64,000 nt of DNA from Xanthomonas arboricola pv. populi (GTDB taxonomy: Bacteria > Pseudomonadota > Gammaproteobacteria > Xanthomonadales > Xanthomonadaceae). The stretch spans positions 124,001 to 188,000 of the forward strand of contig NZ_MDEB01000001.1 of assembly GCF_002939945.1 (NCBI RefSeq), in the 5' to 3' direction. The position numbers and the translations under genes are program-made. Positions 18,219 through 27,323 of the stretch are shown here, piece by piece; the first letter of the stretch is position 1, and each line of letters opens with the position of its first letter. The notes under the pieces are model-generated. The model saw only the letters and a list, made by a program, of their open reading frames with translations, was not told the origin of the DNA and did no database searches.

Positions 18219-19589
18219 TCATTTACTCAGCAGCGATCGCAGAACACCGGCAAAACGTGCGGCAATCCGCGCGCGATCCACATGGCGCCCGTCGCGCACC
18301 ACCGGTTGCCCGGCGCGCCAGACGGTGCGCACGGCACCGCCGCGCGCGGCGAACAGCCAACTATCCAGCAGCGCATCGTCGTTGCGCGTCAGCAGCGCCG
18401 GATGGGCTGGGTCCAGCTCCAGCAGGTCGGCCGATGCACCGACACGGATGCCGCTGCGGGCAATACCCAAGGCCTGCGCCGCGCCCTCGCCCGCCCGGTC
18501 GAACAACCAACGTCCGCTGGAGGTGCCCGCCTGCGCCAGCACATTGCGCGCCTGCAGCCGCAGACGCTGGCCGTATTCGAGCAAGCGCAGTTCTTCGGCT
18601 GCGTCGATCAACACATTCGAATCCGAGCCCACGCCAAAGCGCCCGCCCGCAGCGGCAAATGCCTGCATCGGGAACACGCCATCGCCCAGATTCGCCTCGG
18701 TGATCGGGCACAGCCCGACCGCCGCGCCGCTGTCGGCGATGGCCTGCAGCTCGCTCGCGTCCACATGCGTGGCATGCACCAGGCACCAGCGCGCATCCAC
18801 CGACGCGTTGGCCTGCAACCACTGCACCGGGCGCTGGCCCGACCAGGCCAGGCAGGCATCGACCTCACGCTGCTGCTCGGCGATATGGATATGGATCGGG
18901 CCATCGGTGAGCGGCACCAGCGCAGCCAGCTGCTCCGGCGTGACCGCGCGCAGGCTGTGCGGCGCCAGTCCAAGCACGGCATCGGGCAATGTTTTCAGGC
19001 TGCGCGTGCAGTCGTCCAGCAACCGCGCGAAACCGTCGATGTCGTGGATCAGGCGACGCTGCGCTGCGCTGGGCGCGACGCCACCGAAATCCGAATGCGC
19101 ATAGAACACCGGCAACAGCGTCAACCCGATGCCGGTGTTGGCGGCGGCAGCGGCGATGCGCTCGGACATTTCGCCGGCATGCGCATACGCCGCGCCGCCG
19201 GGGCTGTGGTGCAGGTAATGGAATTCGCCGACGCGGGTGAAGCCGCTTTCGAGCATCTCCACATAGGCCTGTTCGGCGATCGCCTGCAGGCTGTCCGGAT
19301 CGAGCCGGTCGACGAAGCGGTACATCAACTCGCGCCAGCTCCAGAAACTGTCGCCGCTGCGCCCACCCACTTCAGACAGGCCGGCCATGCCGCGCTGGAA
19401 CGCGTGGCTATGCAGGTTGCCCAGCCCAGGCAGCAGCAGCTCGACCGGGGTATCGGTGGCAGCGCGTGCGCGATCGGCCTGCACCGTGGCGATGCGCCCT
19501 TGCGCCAGCGTGATCCGCACATCACCAGCCCAGCCATCGGGCAAGAGAGCCCGCGCTGCCCACAACGCCTGCACCTGTTGGTCTGCCAC
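18219..19589 (-). CDS. hutF: Formimidoylglutamate deiminase
   Basis: A 456-residue amidohydrolase that converts formimidoylglutamate to formylglutamate and ammonia, the first branch step of the five-step histidine route. Metal-binding motifs are [30 protein letters not shown] and GVGSDSN with the late catalytic Asp. The GTG at 19589 was chosen because it begins [16 protein letters not shown]; the longer frame upstream runs into the divergent hutI gene. It is followed by hutC with a 4-nt gap. Confidence 0.96.
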   Translation of the reverse strand: MADQQVQALWAARALLPDGWAGDVRITLAQGRIATVQADRARAATDTPVELLLPGLGNLHSHAFQRGMAGLSEVGGRSGDSFWSWRELMYRFVDRLDPDSLQAIAEQAYVEMLESGFTRVGEFHYLHHSPGGAAYAHAGEMSERIAAAAANTGIGLTLLPVFYAHSDFGGVAPSAAQRRLIHDIDGFARLLDDCTRSLKTLPDAVLGLAPHSLRAVTPEQLAALVPLTDGPIHIHIAEQQREVDACLAWSGQRPVQWLQANASVDARWCLVHATHVDASELQAIADSGAAVGLCPITEANLGDGVFPMQAFAAAGGRFGVGSDSNVLIDAAEELRLLEYGQRLRLQARNVLAQAGTSSGRWLFDRAGEGAAQALGIARSGIRVGASADLLELDPAHPALLTRNDDALLDSWLFAARGGAVRTVWRAGQPVVRDGRHVDRARIAARFAGVLRSLLSK

Positions 19590-19615
19590 TGGACACCCTC
19601 GATTGCCGGTTCTAT

Positions 19616-19625
19616 TGTATATACA
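19616..19625. promoter_or_regulatory. Putative HutC operator
   Basis: TGTATATACA is a perfect 10-bp palindrome centred in the 60 bp between the divergent starts of hutF and hutI. It matches the TGTA-N2-TACA core of HutC sites described in Pseudomonas. Its place suits control of both transcripts. Binding is inferred. Confidence 0.7.
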
Positions 19626-19649
19626 TATCAGACACCACGAGCCTGCGCC

Positions 19650-20855
19650 ATGCATTGCGACGTCCTCTGGCACAACGCACAGCTGATGACCCTGGACGCG
19701 CCCGATGGCGGCCTGGGCATCGTGGACGATGGCGTTCTGGCCTGCCAGGACGGCCGCATCGTCTATGCCGGCCCGGCCACGCAAGCCCCGGCACTGAAGC
19801 CGGACGTTGCGCACGATTGCCGGCGCCGCTGGATCGGCCCCGGCCTGATCGATTGCCATACCCATCTTGTGTACGCAGGCAACCGCGCCAACGAGTTCGA
19901 GCAACGCCTGCGCGGTGCCAGTTATGCCGAGATTGCCGCAGCCGGCGGCGGCATCCTGGCCACGGTGCGTGCCACCCGCGCCGCCGATGACACAGCGCTG
20001 CTGGCCGCCAGCCTGCCGCGCCTGGACGCCATGCTCGCCGAGGGCGTGACCACGCTGGAAATCAAATCCGGTTACGGGCTGACGCTGGAGGACGAAACCA
20101 AGCAGTTGCGCGTGGCACGTCAGCTCGCTGCGCTGCGCAAGGTCGAAGTGGTGCCGACCTTCCTCGGTGCGCATGCGGTTCCGCCGGGCGGCGATGCGCA
20201 GACCTATATCGACGCCGTCTGCACGCAGATGATTCCGGCGATCGCCGCGCAAGGCCTGGCCGAGGCGGTGGACGTGTTCTGCGAGCATCTGGCGTTCTCG
20301 CCCGCGCAGGCCGAACAGGTCTTCATCGCCGCGCAGGCACACGGCCTGGACATCAAGATCCACGCCGAGCAACTGAGCAACCGGCATGGGGCACAACTGG
20401 CCGCACGCCATGGCGCATTGTCGGCCGATCACGTCGAATATCTGGATCACGCCGGCGTTGCCGCGATGGCCGGCGCCGGCACGGTCGCGGTGCTATTGCC
20501 GGGCGCGTTCTATTTCACCCGCGATACCCAGCTGCCGCCGATCGCGGCGTTGCGCGCCGCCGGCGTGCCGCTGGCCCTGGCTACCGACTGCAATCCGGGC
20601 ACCTCGCCGCTGACCAGTCCATTGCTGGCGATGAACATGGCCGCCACGCTGTTCCGCATGACCGTGGACGAGTGCATCGCCGGTTTCACCCGCGAAGCCG
20701 CACGCGCGCTCGGGCGCAGCGAACGACTCGGCCGGCTGCGCGTCGGCATGCACTGCGACCTGGCGATCTGGAACATCGATGCGCCGGCCGACCTGGTCTA
20801 CCGCATGGGCTTCAATCCTCTTCATGCCCGCGTCTGGCGCGGGCATTCCTGCTGA
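19650..20855 (+). CDS. hutI: Imidazolonepropionase
   Basis: A 401-residue amidohydrolase that opens imidazolone propionate to formimidoylglutamate. The metal HxH is His70-Thr-His72 in [33 protein letters not shown] and [10 protein letters not shown] supply the other ligands and substrate contacts. Length matches the family. It is the first gene of the rightward hut operon, 60 nt from hutF; the ATG at 19650 gives the family-typical N-terminus. Confidence 0.97.
   Translation: MHCDVLWHNAQLMTLDAPDGGLGIVDDGVLACQDGRIVYAGPATQAPALKPDVAHDCRRRWIGPGLIDCHTHLVYAGNRANEFEQRLRGASYAEIAAAGGGILATVRATRAADDTALLAASLPRLDAMLAEGVTTLEIKSGYGLTLEDETKQLRVARQLAALRKVEVVPTFLGAHAVPPGGDAQTYIDAVCTQMIPAIAAQGLAEAVDVFCEHLAFSPAQAEQVFIAAQAHGLDIKIHAEQLSNRHGAQLAARHGALSADHVEYLDHAGVAAMAGAGTVAVLLPGAFYFTRDTQLPPIAALRAAGVPLALATDCNPGTSPLTSPLLAMNMAATLFRMTVDECIAGFTREAARALGRSERLGRLRVGMHCDLAIWNIDAPADLVYRMGFNPLHARVWRGHSC
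20824..20846 (+). other. Hairpin at the hutI-hutH junction
   Basis: ATGCCCGCG (20824-20832) pairs with CGCGGGCAT (20838-20846) over a 5-nt loop. It lies in the last codons of hutI, just before the stop and the hutH ribosome site (CCGGAG). It may mark an mRNA processing or stability point within the operon. No T-run follows, so it is not a typical terminator. Confidence 0.45.
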
Positions 20856-20868
20856 ATCCGGAGTCGTC

Positions 20869-22410
20869 ATGAGTGCATCTATCGTCTTGCAGCCCGGCCA
20901 GGTCACGCTGGCGCAGTGGCGTGCGCTGTATCGCGGCGCCGAGGTCGTGCTGGACAAGGCCTGCACGGCCGCGGTGCTGCGCAGCGCGCAGACGGTGGAG
21001 ACCATCGTGGCGCGCGGCGAGCCGGTCTATGGTGTCAATACCGGCTTCGGCAAGCTGGCCAGCGTGCGCATCGAGCGCGACGACCTGCAGACCCTGCAGC
21101 GCAATATCGTGCTATCGCACGCCGCCGGCGTCGGCGAGCCCACGCCGGTGCCGGTGGTGCGGCTGATGATGGCGCTCAAGCTCGTCAGCCTGGCCCAGGG
21201 CGCCTCCGGCGTGCAGCCGCAGACGCTGGCACTGCTGGACGCGATGCTGCGCCTGGGCATCACGCCGGTGGTGCCCTGCCAGGGCTCGGTCGGTGCCTCC
21301 GGCGACCTGGCACCGCTGTCGCATCTGGCCGCGGCGATGATCGGTGTCGGCGAAGCCTTCGTCGGCGGGCAACGCCTGCCTGCGGCCGACGCGCTTGCGC
21401 AGGCGCAGTTGCAGCCGCGCGTGCTGGGCGCCAAGGAAGGCCTGGCGCTGCTCAACGGCACCCAGTTCTCCACCGCCTGCGCATTGGCCGGTTTGTTCGA
21501 GATCGAAACCGTGCTGCAGGCCGCGCTGGTCACTGGCGCCCTGTCGGTGGAAGCGGCCAAGGGCTCGGACACGCCATTCGATGCGCGCATCCATGCCTTG
21601 CGCGGCCAGCCTGGGCAGATCGCCACCGCTGCCGCACTGCGCGCGCTGATGGCCGATTCGGGCATCCGCGAATCGCACCGGCTGGGCGATGTGCGCGTGC
21701 AGGATCCGTACTGTCTGCGCTGCCAGCCGCAGGTGATGGGCGCGGCACTGGACATCATGCGTCAGGCCGCACGCACCCTGGAGATCGAAGCCAATGGGGT
21801 CTCGGATAACCCACTGGTGTTCAGCGACACCGGCGAGGCCTTGTCCGGCGGTAACTTCCATGCCGAGCCGGTGGCCTTCGCGGCCGACATGCTGGCGATG
21901 GCAGTCTGCGAAATCGGCTCGATCAGCGAACGCCGCACCGCAATGCTGGTCGACCCGGCCTTGTCGGGCCTGCCGGCGTTTCTCACCCCGCGCCCGGGTC
22001 TGAATTCCGGCTTCATGATTCCGCAGGTCACCGCTGCGGCGCTGGTGTCGGAGAACAAACAGCGCGCGTATCCGGCCAGTGTCGATTCGATTCCGACCTC
22101 GGCCAATCAGGAAGATCACGTGTCGATGGCAGCGCATGGCGCGCGGCGTTTGCTGGCGATGGCCGAAAACGCCGCGCACGTGATCGGCATCGAACTGCTG
22201 GCGGCCGTGCAAGGCTGCGATTTCCATGCACCGCTGCGCTCCAGCGCAGCGCTGGAAGCCGCACGCGCGTTGCTGCGCGCGCAGGTGTCCACCTTGCAGG
22301 ACGACCGCTATTTCCATCCCGACATGCTGGCTGCCAGCGCGTTGGTGCGTTCGGGCGCACTCGCGCAGGCGGTCGCCATGGCATTGCCAGGTGTGGAGCA
22401 GCACGCATGA
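20869..22410 (+). CDS. hutH: Histidine ammonia-lyase
   Basis: A 513-residue enzyme that deaminates histidine to urocanate. The Ala-Ser-Gly triad that self-cyclises to the MIO cofactor is at 143-145 within [14 protein letters not shown]. Other lyase signatures are [11 protein letters not shown] near the N-terminus and the [14 protein letters not shown] block. ATG 20869 follows CCGGAG and gives the family's usual length. It lies 13 nt after hutI, in the operon hutI-hutH-hutG-hutU. Confidence 0.98.
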   Translation: MSASIVLQPGQVTLAQWRALYRGAEVVLDKACTAAVLRSAQTVETIVARGEPVYGVNTGFGKLASVRIERDDLQTLQRNIVLSHAAGVGEPTPVPVVRLMMALKLVSLAQGASGVQPQTLALLDAMLRLGITPVVPCQGSVGASGDLAPLSHLAAAMIGVGEAFVGGQRLPAADALAQAQLQPRVLGAKEGLALLNGTQFSTACALAGLFEIETVLQAALVTGALSVEAAKGSDTPFDARIHALRGQPGQIATAAALRALMADSGIRESHRLGDVRVQDPYCLRCQPQVMGAALDIMRQAARTLEIEANGVSDNPLVFSDTGEALSGGNFHAEPVAFAADMLAMAVCEIGSISERRTAMLVDPALSGLPAFLTPRPGLNSGFMIPQVTAAALVSENKQRAYPASVDSIPTSANQEDHVSMAAHGARRLLAMAENAAHVIGIELLAAVQGCDFHAPLRSSAALEAARALLRAQVSTLQDDRYFHPDMLAASALVRSGALAQAVAMALPGVEQHA

Positions 22411-22423
22411 CGCGAGACGCCGC

Positions 22424-23284
22424 ATGAGCACCCTGCCCTGGCTCGACATCCACCGCGGCGATGCGCCGTTGATCCTCAGCTTCCCGCATACCGGCACCGA
22501 GCTGCCCGACGAGGTGGTCGGTCAGTTCGTCTCGCCCTGGCTGGCACGCCGCGATGCCGATTGGTGGGTGCATCAGCTGTACGACTTCGCGCAATCGCTG
22601 GGCGTCACCACCGTGCGCACCGCGATCTCGCGCTCGGTGGTCGACGTCAACCGCGACCCCAGCGGTGCGTCCTTGTATCCGGGCCAGAACACCACCGGGC
22701 TGTGTCCGCTGACCACCTTCGACAACCAGCCGCTGTATGCCGACGGCGCCGAACCGGACCCGGCGCAGATCGCCTGGCGCCGCACGCGCTGGTTCGACCC
22801 GTATCACGCTGCGCTCGCTGCCGAGATCGCACGCCTGCGCGAGCAGCACGCCAGGATCGTGGTCTACGACGCGCATTCGATCCGCTCGCAGATTCCGCAT
22901 CTGTTCGATGGCGAGCTACCGCAGTTCAACATCGGCAGCAACGACGATCGCAGTTGCGATCCGGCGCTGGCCGATGCCGTGGAGCAGCTGTGCCGCAGCA
23001 GCGGCTCGAGCACCGTGCGCAACGGGCGCTTCAAGGGCGGCTGGATCACCCGCCATTACGCGCAGCCCGAGCATGGCGTGCATGCGCTGCAGATGGAGCT
23101 GGCGTGCCGCGGCTATATGCGCGAGCCGGACGCGATCACCCCGCAGAACTGGCCCACGCCATGGCTCCCCGCACATGCGGTCGCGCTGCGTGCGGTCCTG
23201 CGTCACGTGCTGCTGGCCTGCCTGCGGTTTGCCAACGCCACCGATCACTCCTCCGACACCACGCCGCCTGCGGCGCACCGTTGA
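22424..23284 (+). CDS. hutG: N-formylglutamate deformylase
   Basis: A 286-residue amidohydrolase that hydrolyses formylglutamate to glutamate and formate, the last step of the HutF branch. It belongs to the N-formylglutamate amidohydrolase family: [14 protein letters not shown] near the start, [23 protein letters not shown] and the late [25 protein letters not shown] 22424 is 13 nt after the hutH stop; longer frames upstream overlap hutH and lack protein character. Confidence 0.96.
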   Translation: MSTLPWLDIHRGDAPLILSFPHTGTELPDEVVGQFVSPWLARRDADWWVHQLYDFAQSLGVTTVRTAISRSVVDVNRDPSGASLYPGQNTTGLCPLTTFDNQPLYADGAEPDPAQIAWRRTRWFDPYHAALAAEIARLREQHARIVVYDAHSIRSQIPHLFDGELPQFNIGSNDDRSCDPALADAVEQLCRSSGSSTVRNGRFKGGWITRHYAQPEHGVHALQMELACRGYMREPDAITPQNWPTPWLPAHAVALRAVLRHVLLACLRFANATDHSSDTTPPAAHR

Positions 23285-23300
23285 TTGCAAGGAAACCGGC

Positions 23301-24968
23301 ATGACCCGTCACGATGCAACCCGCGTCATCCGCGCCGCCACCGGCACCACGCTCACCGCCAGGAGCTGGCTCACCGAAGCGCCGCTGCGCATGCTGATGA
23401 ACAATCTGGACCCGGATGTGGCCGAGCGTCCGCAGGAACTGGTGGTCTACGGCGGCATCGGCCGCGCCGCGCGCGACTGGGAATCCTTCGATGCGATCGT
23501 CGCCGCGCTCACCCGCCTGGACGACGACCAGACCTTGCTGGTGCAATCCGGCAAGCCGGTCGGGGTGTTCCGCACCCATGCCGATGCACCACGGGTGCTG
23601 ATCGCAAATTCCAACCTGGTGCCACGCTGGGCCAACTGGGACCACTTCAACGAACTCGATCAGAAGGGTCTGGCGATGTACGGCCAGATGACCGCGGGCA
23701 GCTGGATCTACATCGGCGCGCAAGGCATCGTGCAAGGCACCTACGAAACCTTCGTGGAGATGGGCCGCCAGCATTACGGCGGCAATCTGTCCGGGCGCTG
23801 GTTGTTCACCGGAGGCCTGGGCGGCATGGGCGGCGCGCAGCCGCTGGCCGCGGTGATGGCCGGCGCTTCGTGCCTGGCGGTGGAATGCCGCCGTTCCAGC
23901 ATCGACATGCGCCTGCGCACCGGCTATCTGGACACCTGGACCGACGACCTGGACGAAGCGCTGCGCCTGATCGAGGAATCGTGCAGCGCGAAGAAACCGC
24001 TATCGGTCGGCCTGCTCGGCAATGTCGCAGACGTGCTGGACGAACTGCTGCTACGTGGGGTCAAGCCGGACCTGTTGACCGACCAGACCTCCGCGCACGA
24101 CCCGATCAACGGCTACCTGCCGCAGGGCTGGACGGTGGAGCAATGGGACGCCAAGCGCGTGTCCGCACCCAAGGAGGTGGAAGCGGCTGCGCACGAGGCG
24201 ATGGCCAACCACGTCCGCGCCATGCTCACCTTCCACGCCCTGGGCGTGCCCACCGTCGACTACGGCAACAACCTGCGGCAGATGGCGCTGGAAGCAGGCG
24301 TCGACAACGCGTTCGACTTTCCCGGCTTCGTGCCCGCCTACATCCGGCCGCTGTTCTGCCGCGGGATCGGGCCGTTCCGCTGGGTCGCGCTCAGCGGCGA
24401 TCCGGACGACATCGCCAGGACCGATGCCAAGGTCAAGGAACTCATTCCCGACGATGCGCATCTGCACCGCTGGCTCGACATGGCCGCCGACAAGATCGCC
24501 TTCCAGGGTTTGCCGGCGCGGATCTGCTGGGTCGGCCTGGGCGACCGCCACCGGCTCGGCCTGGCCTTCAATGCGATGGTGCGCAGCGGCGAGCTCAAGG
24601 CCCCGGTGGTGATCGGCCGCGACCACCTGGATTCGGGCAGCGTGGCCTCGCCCAACCGCGAAACCGAAGCCATGGCCGATGGCTCGGATGCGGTCTCCGA
24701 CTGGCCGCTGCTCAATGCGCTGCTCAACACCGCCTCCGGTGCCACCTGGGTGTCGCTACACCACGGCGGCGGGGTCGGCATGGGCTTCTCGCAGCACGCC
24801 GGCATGGTCATCGTCTGCGACGGCAGCGAGGCGGCCGACAAGCGCCTGGAGCGCGTGCTCTGGAACGACCCGGCCACCGGCGTGATGCGCCACGCCGATG
24901 CCGGCTACACCATCGCCACCGACTGCGCGAGGGAAAAAGGCCTGGATTTGCCGGGCATTCTCGGCTGA
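23301..24968 (+). CDS. hutU: Urocanate hydratase
   Basis: A 555-residue NAD+-dependent enzyme that hydrates urocanate to imidazolone propionate. Family motifs: [50 protein letters not shown] and [18 protein letters not shown]. Length matches characterised HutU. ATG 23301 has AAGGAAA upstream and is 16 nt after hutG. It is the last gene of the operon; a strong hairpin follows. Confidence 0.98.
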   Translation: MTRHDATRVIRAATGTTLTARSWLTEAPLRMLMNNLDPDVAERPQELVVYGGIGRAARDWESFDAIVAALTRLDDDQTLLVQSGKPVGVFRTHADAPRVLIANSNLVPRWANWDHFNELDQKGLAMYGQMTAGSWIYIGAQGIVQGTYETFVEMGRQHYGGNLSGRWLFTGGLGGMGGAQPLAAVMAGASCLAVECRRSSIDMRLRTGYLDTWTDDLDEALRLIEESCSAKKPLSVGLLGNVADVLDELLLRGVKPDLLTDQTSAHDPINGYLPQGWTVEQWDAKRVSAPKEVEAAAHEAMANHVRAMLTFHALGVPTVDYGNNLRQMALEAGVDNAFDFPGFVPAYIRPLFCRGIGPFRWVALSGDPDDIARTDAKVKELIPDDAHLHRWLDMAADKIAFQGLPARICWVGLGDRHRLGLAFNAMVRSGELKAPVVIGRDHLDSGSVASPNRETEAMADGSDAVSDWPLLNALLNTASGATWVSLHHGGGVGMGFSQHAGMVIVCDGSEAADKRLERVLWNDPATGVMRHADAGYTIATDCAREKGLDLPGILG

Positions 24969-24991
24969 GGATTCCCGGCCGAGCTCTCTCG

Positions 24992-25020
24992 CCGACAGCG
25001 TGCACGCCGCACGCTGTCGG
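24992..25020 (+). terminator. Terminator-like hairpin after hut operon
   Basis: CCGACAGCGTGC (24992-25003) and GCACGCTGTCGG (25009-25020) form a perfect 12-bp stem with a 5-nt loop, 24 nt after the hutU stop. There is no T-run. It lies between convergent genes and could act in both directions. Confidence 0.65.
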
Positions 25021-25118
25021 CATCTAGCAGGCGGACATCACCGGTCTCGGGCGCATCGTCCGCAGCAGGCGACGACTGTCCGCTACGGTCCGTCAGCGGC
25101 TTCCAGTTCCATGACTGT

Positions 25119-26207
25119 CTACCTGCAGGCCGACGCAGCAGCAGCCAGCAATGCGCTGTCATCGAGCACCGGCGCTGCCCCGCTTGCGGGATAGGCCGCC
25201 GCGATCGCCTTCGCCGCGCGATCGCCGTCGGCCTGGATATACCACTGCGACGAAAACGGCAGCGAACGCCCGCGCACCGCCTGCTCGAATCGATACTGTC
25301 CCCAATAGATCGCCAATGGCTCTTCCAGCGCGTTGAGCGGGTTACGCAAGCTGGCCGCACCCGGACACAGCCGCACGAAGTCTGCAGCGAGCATGCGTTT
25401 ACGCGCAGATGCTTGCCCCGCAGACAGGTAGTGACTCAATTCGTGCAACACGATCGGCGCCCAGTCCATCGAGGCCGTGCCGGCAAGCGCATCATGCTGC
25501 GAATAGAGCAGCATGGTGCGTCCGCGTACCTTGGCCTGGGTGGTGTCCGGTTCCGGCCACCAGACGAATCTTGCCTGGAACACCGCAGGCTCCGGCACCG
25601 CAAAGAAATCCCGCATCTGCGCTGCCAACCGCGAAACGGCGGGGTTGGACAGCTCCTCGCTCAGCACGCGCGCCTGCTGCTCGAAACGCGGTGCAACGGT
25701 GACCAACCGCCTGGCGCGCGGAACGAAGCGGCCAAAATACGCGCGCAACATCGCCTGGTCGTCTGCCGCCTGCTCCGCAATGGCGGCAGTCGCTGATGCC
25801 TCAAATCCCGCATTCCCGAGGAAATGCCGGGCGAAAGGATCCACATCACGGGTGGCGTCTGGCGCAAACACACGGTCGAGCACCTCCAGATCGTCGTCCT
25901 TTGCCAGCCCCGACGTGCGGCGGCGGAAATCTGCATAGGCCACAAGTGCTGCACGATCGGCCTGGTCCAGCCCTCCATGGGTTTCGAAATAACTGCGATA
26001 CACGGGCACGGTAAAGCCCGGCAACCAGTCCGACAGGTTATCCAACAGGTTGAACAGATCCGTGGCTTCGCTGTAAGCCACCTGCACGGGTGTCGATGGC
26101 GGCATGGAGGGCGCGGCATGCACAGTGGCACACATCAACGACCAGATCAGTCCGACTGAGCGGACGCTACGCAGCGTTGGCGGCCAGCGATCGATCCATC
26201 TGCGCAT
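25119..26207 (-). CDS. Exported HExxH metallopeptidase-like protein, uncharacterised
   Basis: A 362-residue protein that I do not recognise as a named family. It begins with a basic N-terminus and hydrophobic signal (VGLIWSLMCATVHAA, cleavage probably after about residue 32). A zinc-peptidase motif HELSH is at residue 255 in IVLHELSHYLSAGQ. About 50 residues later EEPLAIYWGQY offers a Glu as possible third ligand, the gluzincin arrangement. The start at 26207 has GGAG upstream; an ATG at 26255 lies further out. It is convergent with the hut operon. Substrate unknown. Confidence 0.6.
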   Translation of the reverse strand: MRRWIDRWPPTLRSVRSVGLIWSLMCATVHAAPSMPPSTPVQVAYSEATDLFNLLDNLSDWLPGFTVPVYRSYFETHGGLDQADRAALVAYADFRRRTSGLAKDDDLEVLDRVFAPDATRDVDPFARHFLGNAGFEASATAAIAEQAADDQAMLRAYFGRFVPRARRLVTVAPRFEQQARVLSEELSNPAVSRLAAQMRDFFAVPEPAVFQARFVWWPEPDTTQAKVRGRTMLLYSQHDALAGTASMDWAPIVLHELSHYLSAGQASARKRMLAADFVRLCPGAASLRNPLNALEEPLAIYWGQYRFEQAVRGRSLPFSSQWYIQADGDRAAKAIAAAYPASGAAPVLDDSALLAAAASACR

Positions 26208-26404
26208 GCAAGGCTCCGGGCTGGCGAGTGAGCTGATTTGAGCATGCCGGGACATCGCTCGCCACGTGCCTTTCGTCAGGGGGCGCGAAACCTTCCGGCT
26301 TCAGGTTGCAAGCGAGGACGTCGCCGCCCATCTCATTCTCGACGAGTGCCCTCAAGTCCGCGGCGTGCAGGCCGACAAGGTATGCAACGTTTCGAGGAAT
26401 TTCC

Positions 26405-27133
26405 ATGGGCATCTTGATCTACCTGGTGCCTGCATTCGCGCTCTGGGCACTGATTGCCACGGTGCTGGCGTTCGTGCGTGGCCGGCAGCTGCGCGCCGAA
26501 TCCGGCCAGCTCGCCAGCACGCAGGACAGTCTTGCCCGCTACCGGGCCGCGCTCTCGCAGGCGAAGGCGCGCGCGGCCGCCATTGCGCTGGAACTGGAGT
26601 CGCTGCAGCGCAGTTACACCGTTCTCAAGCAAACGCTGGAGCAGCAGGAACAGACGGCAGCCGAACAGACGCCTGCCGCTGACAGCCAGGTGATTCCGAT
26701 GGTGATGGTGCAGCGGCTGGATATCGCCAACGAGATCGGTACGTTGTTCGCGCACGTCGCACGGGTGGCACGCAGCCTGCGCCGCTACAGCGCCTACAGC
26801 CGCGGCCACACTGCGCCGGAACCGGCTACGGCCCGCTACGACCTGCACTGGCTGGCCGATTGCCTGCACAGCTTCGACCAGATCGGTTATGCCTTGCTGC
26901 GCGGCAACGTCGCAGCGCTGATCACCGCCTGCCAGGACCTGCTGTCGATGTACGACCATTATCTGAAGGACGGGTCCGGTTACAACAGCCGCGATACCTT
27001 CCAGCGCCTAAGCAGCGATGTGCCGCTCTCGGATGCCACCGATGCCATCCGCTCGATCATCGTCAAGGCGACGCTGGCGCAGGATGTGCGGGATGCCGTG
27101 ATGGAGGATGCGGTCGTCGCGAAGGTCGGGTGA
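26405..27133 (+). CDS. Membrane-anchored coiled-coil protein of unknown function
   Basis: A 242-residue protein with one N-terminal membrane helix (about 2-21, GILIYLVPAFALWALIATVLAF), then a coiled coil (about 30-85, rich in Ala/Glu/Gln/Leu heptads), a Gln/Glu-rich linker and a helical C-terminal domain of about 150 residues with many aromatic residues (YDLHWLADCLHSFDQIGYALL). CGAGGAA precedes the ATG. I recognise no family. The layout suggests an inner-membrane scaffold, which is inference only. Confidence 0.65.
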   Translation: MGILIYLVPAFALWALIATVLAFVRGRQLRAESGQLASTQDSLARYRAALSQAKARAAAIALELESLQRSYTVLKQTLEQQEQTAAEQTPAADSQVIPMVMVQRLDIANEIGTLFAHVARVARSLRRYSAYSRGHTAPEPATARYDLHWLADCLHSFDQIGYALLRGNVAALITACQDLLSMYDHYLKDGSGYNSRDTFQRLSSDVPLSDATDAIRSIIVKATLAQDVRDAVMEDAVVAKVG

Positions 27134-27236
27134 TTCGGGAATCGGGAATCGGGAATCGTAAGAGCGCGGGTGCGGGGTTCTGTTGGGTCAACAGGTGGAT
27201 GTACGTTGTCTGGCGACGATGCAATTGCCCATAAAA

Positions 27237-27262
27237 AAAGCGCACCGCTTGCGGTGCGCTTT
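27237..27262. terminator. Bidirectional Rho-independent terminator
   Basis: AAAGCGCACCGC (27237-27248) pairs with GCGGTGCGCTTT (27251-27262), with an A-run before and T-rich bases after. It is placed between the coiled-coil gene (+) and the PQQ dehydrogenase gene (-), and can end both. A second 9-bp repeat (GAACGGCTA/TAGCCGTTC) lies just beyond it. Confidence 0.8.
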
Positions 27263-27323
27263 CTTGTTTCAGGCGTCGGGAACGGCTAACAAGCCTCAGC
27301 TAGCCGTTCGCTCGCTGCGTGCG

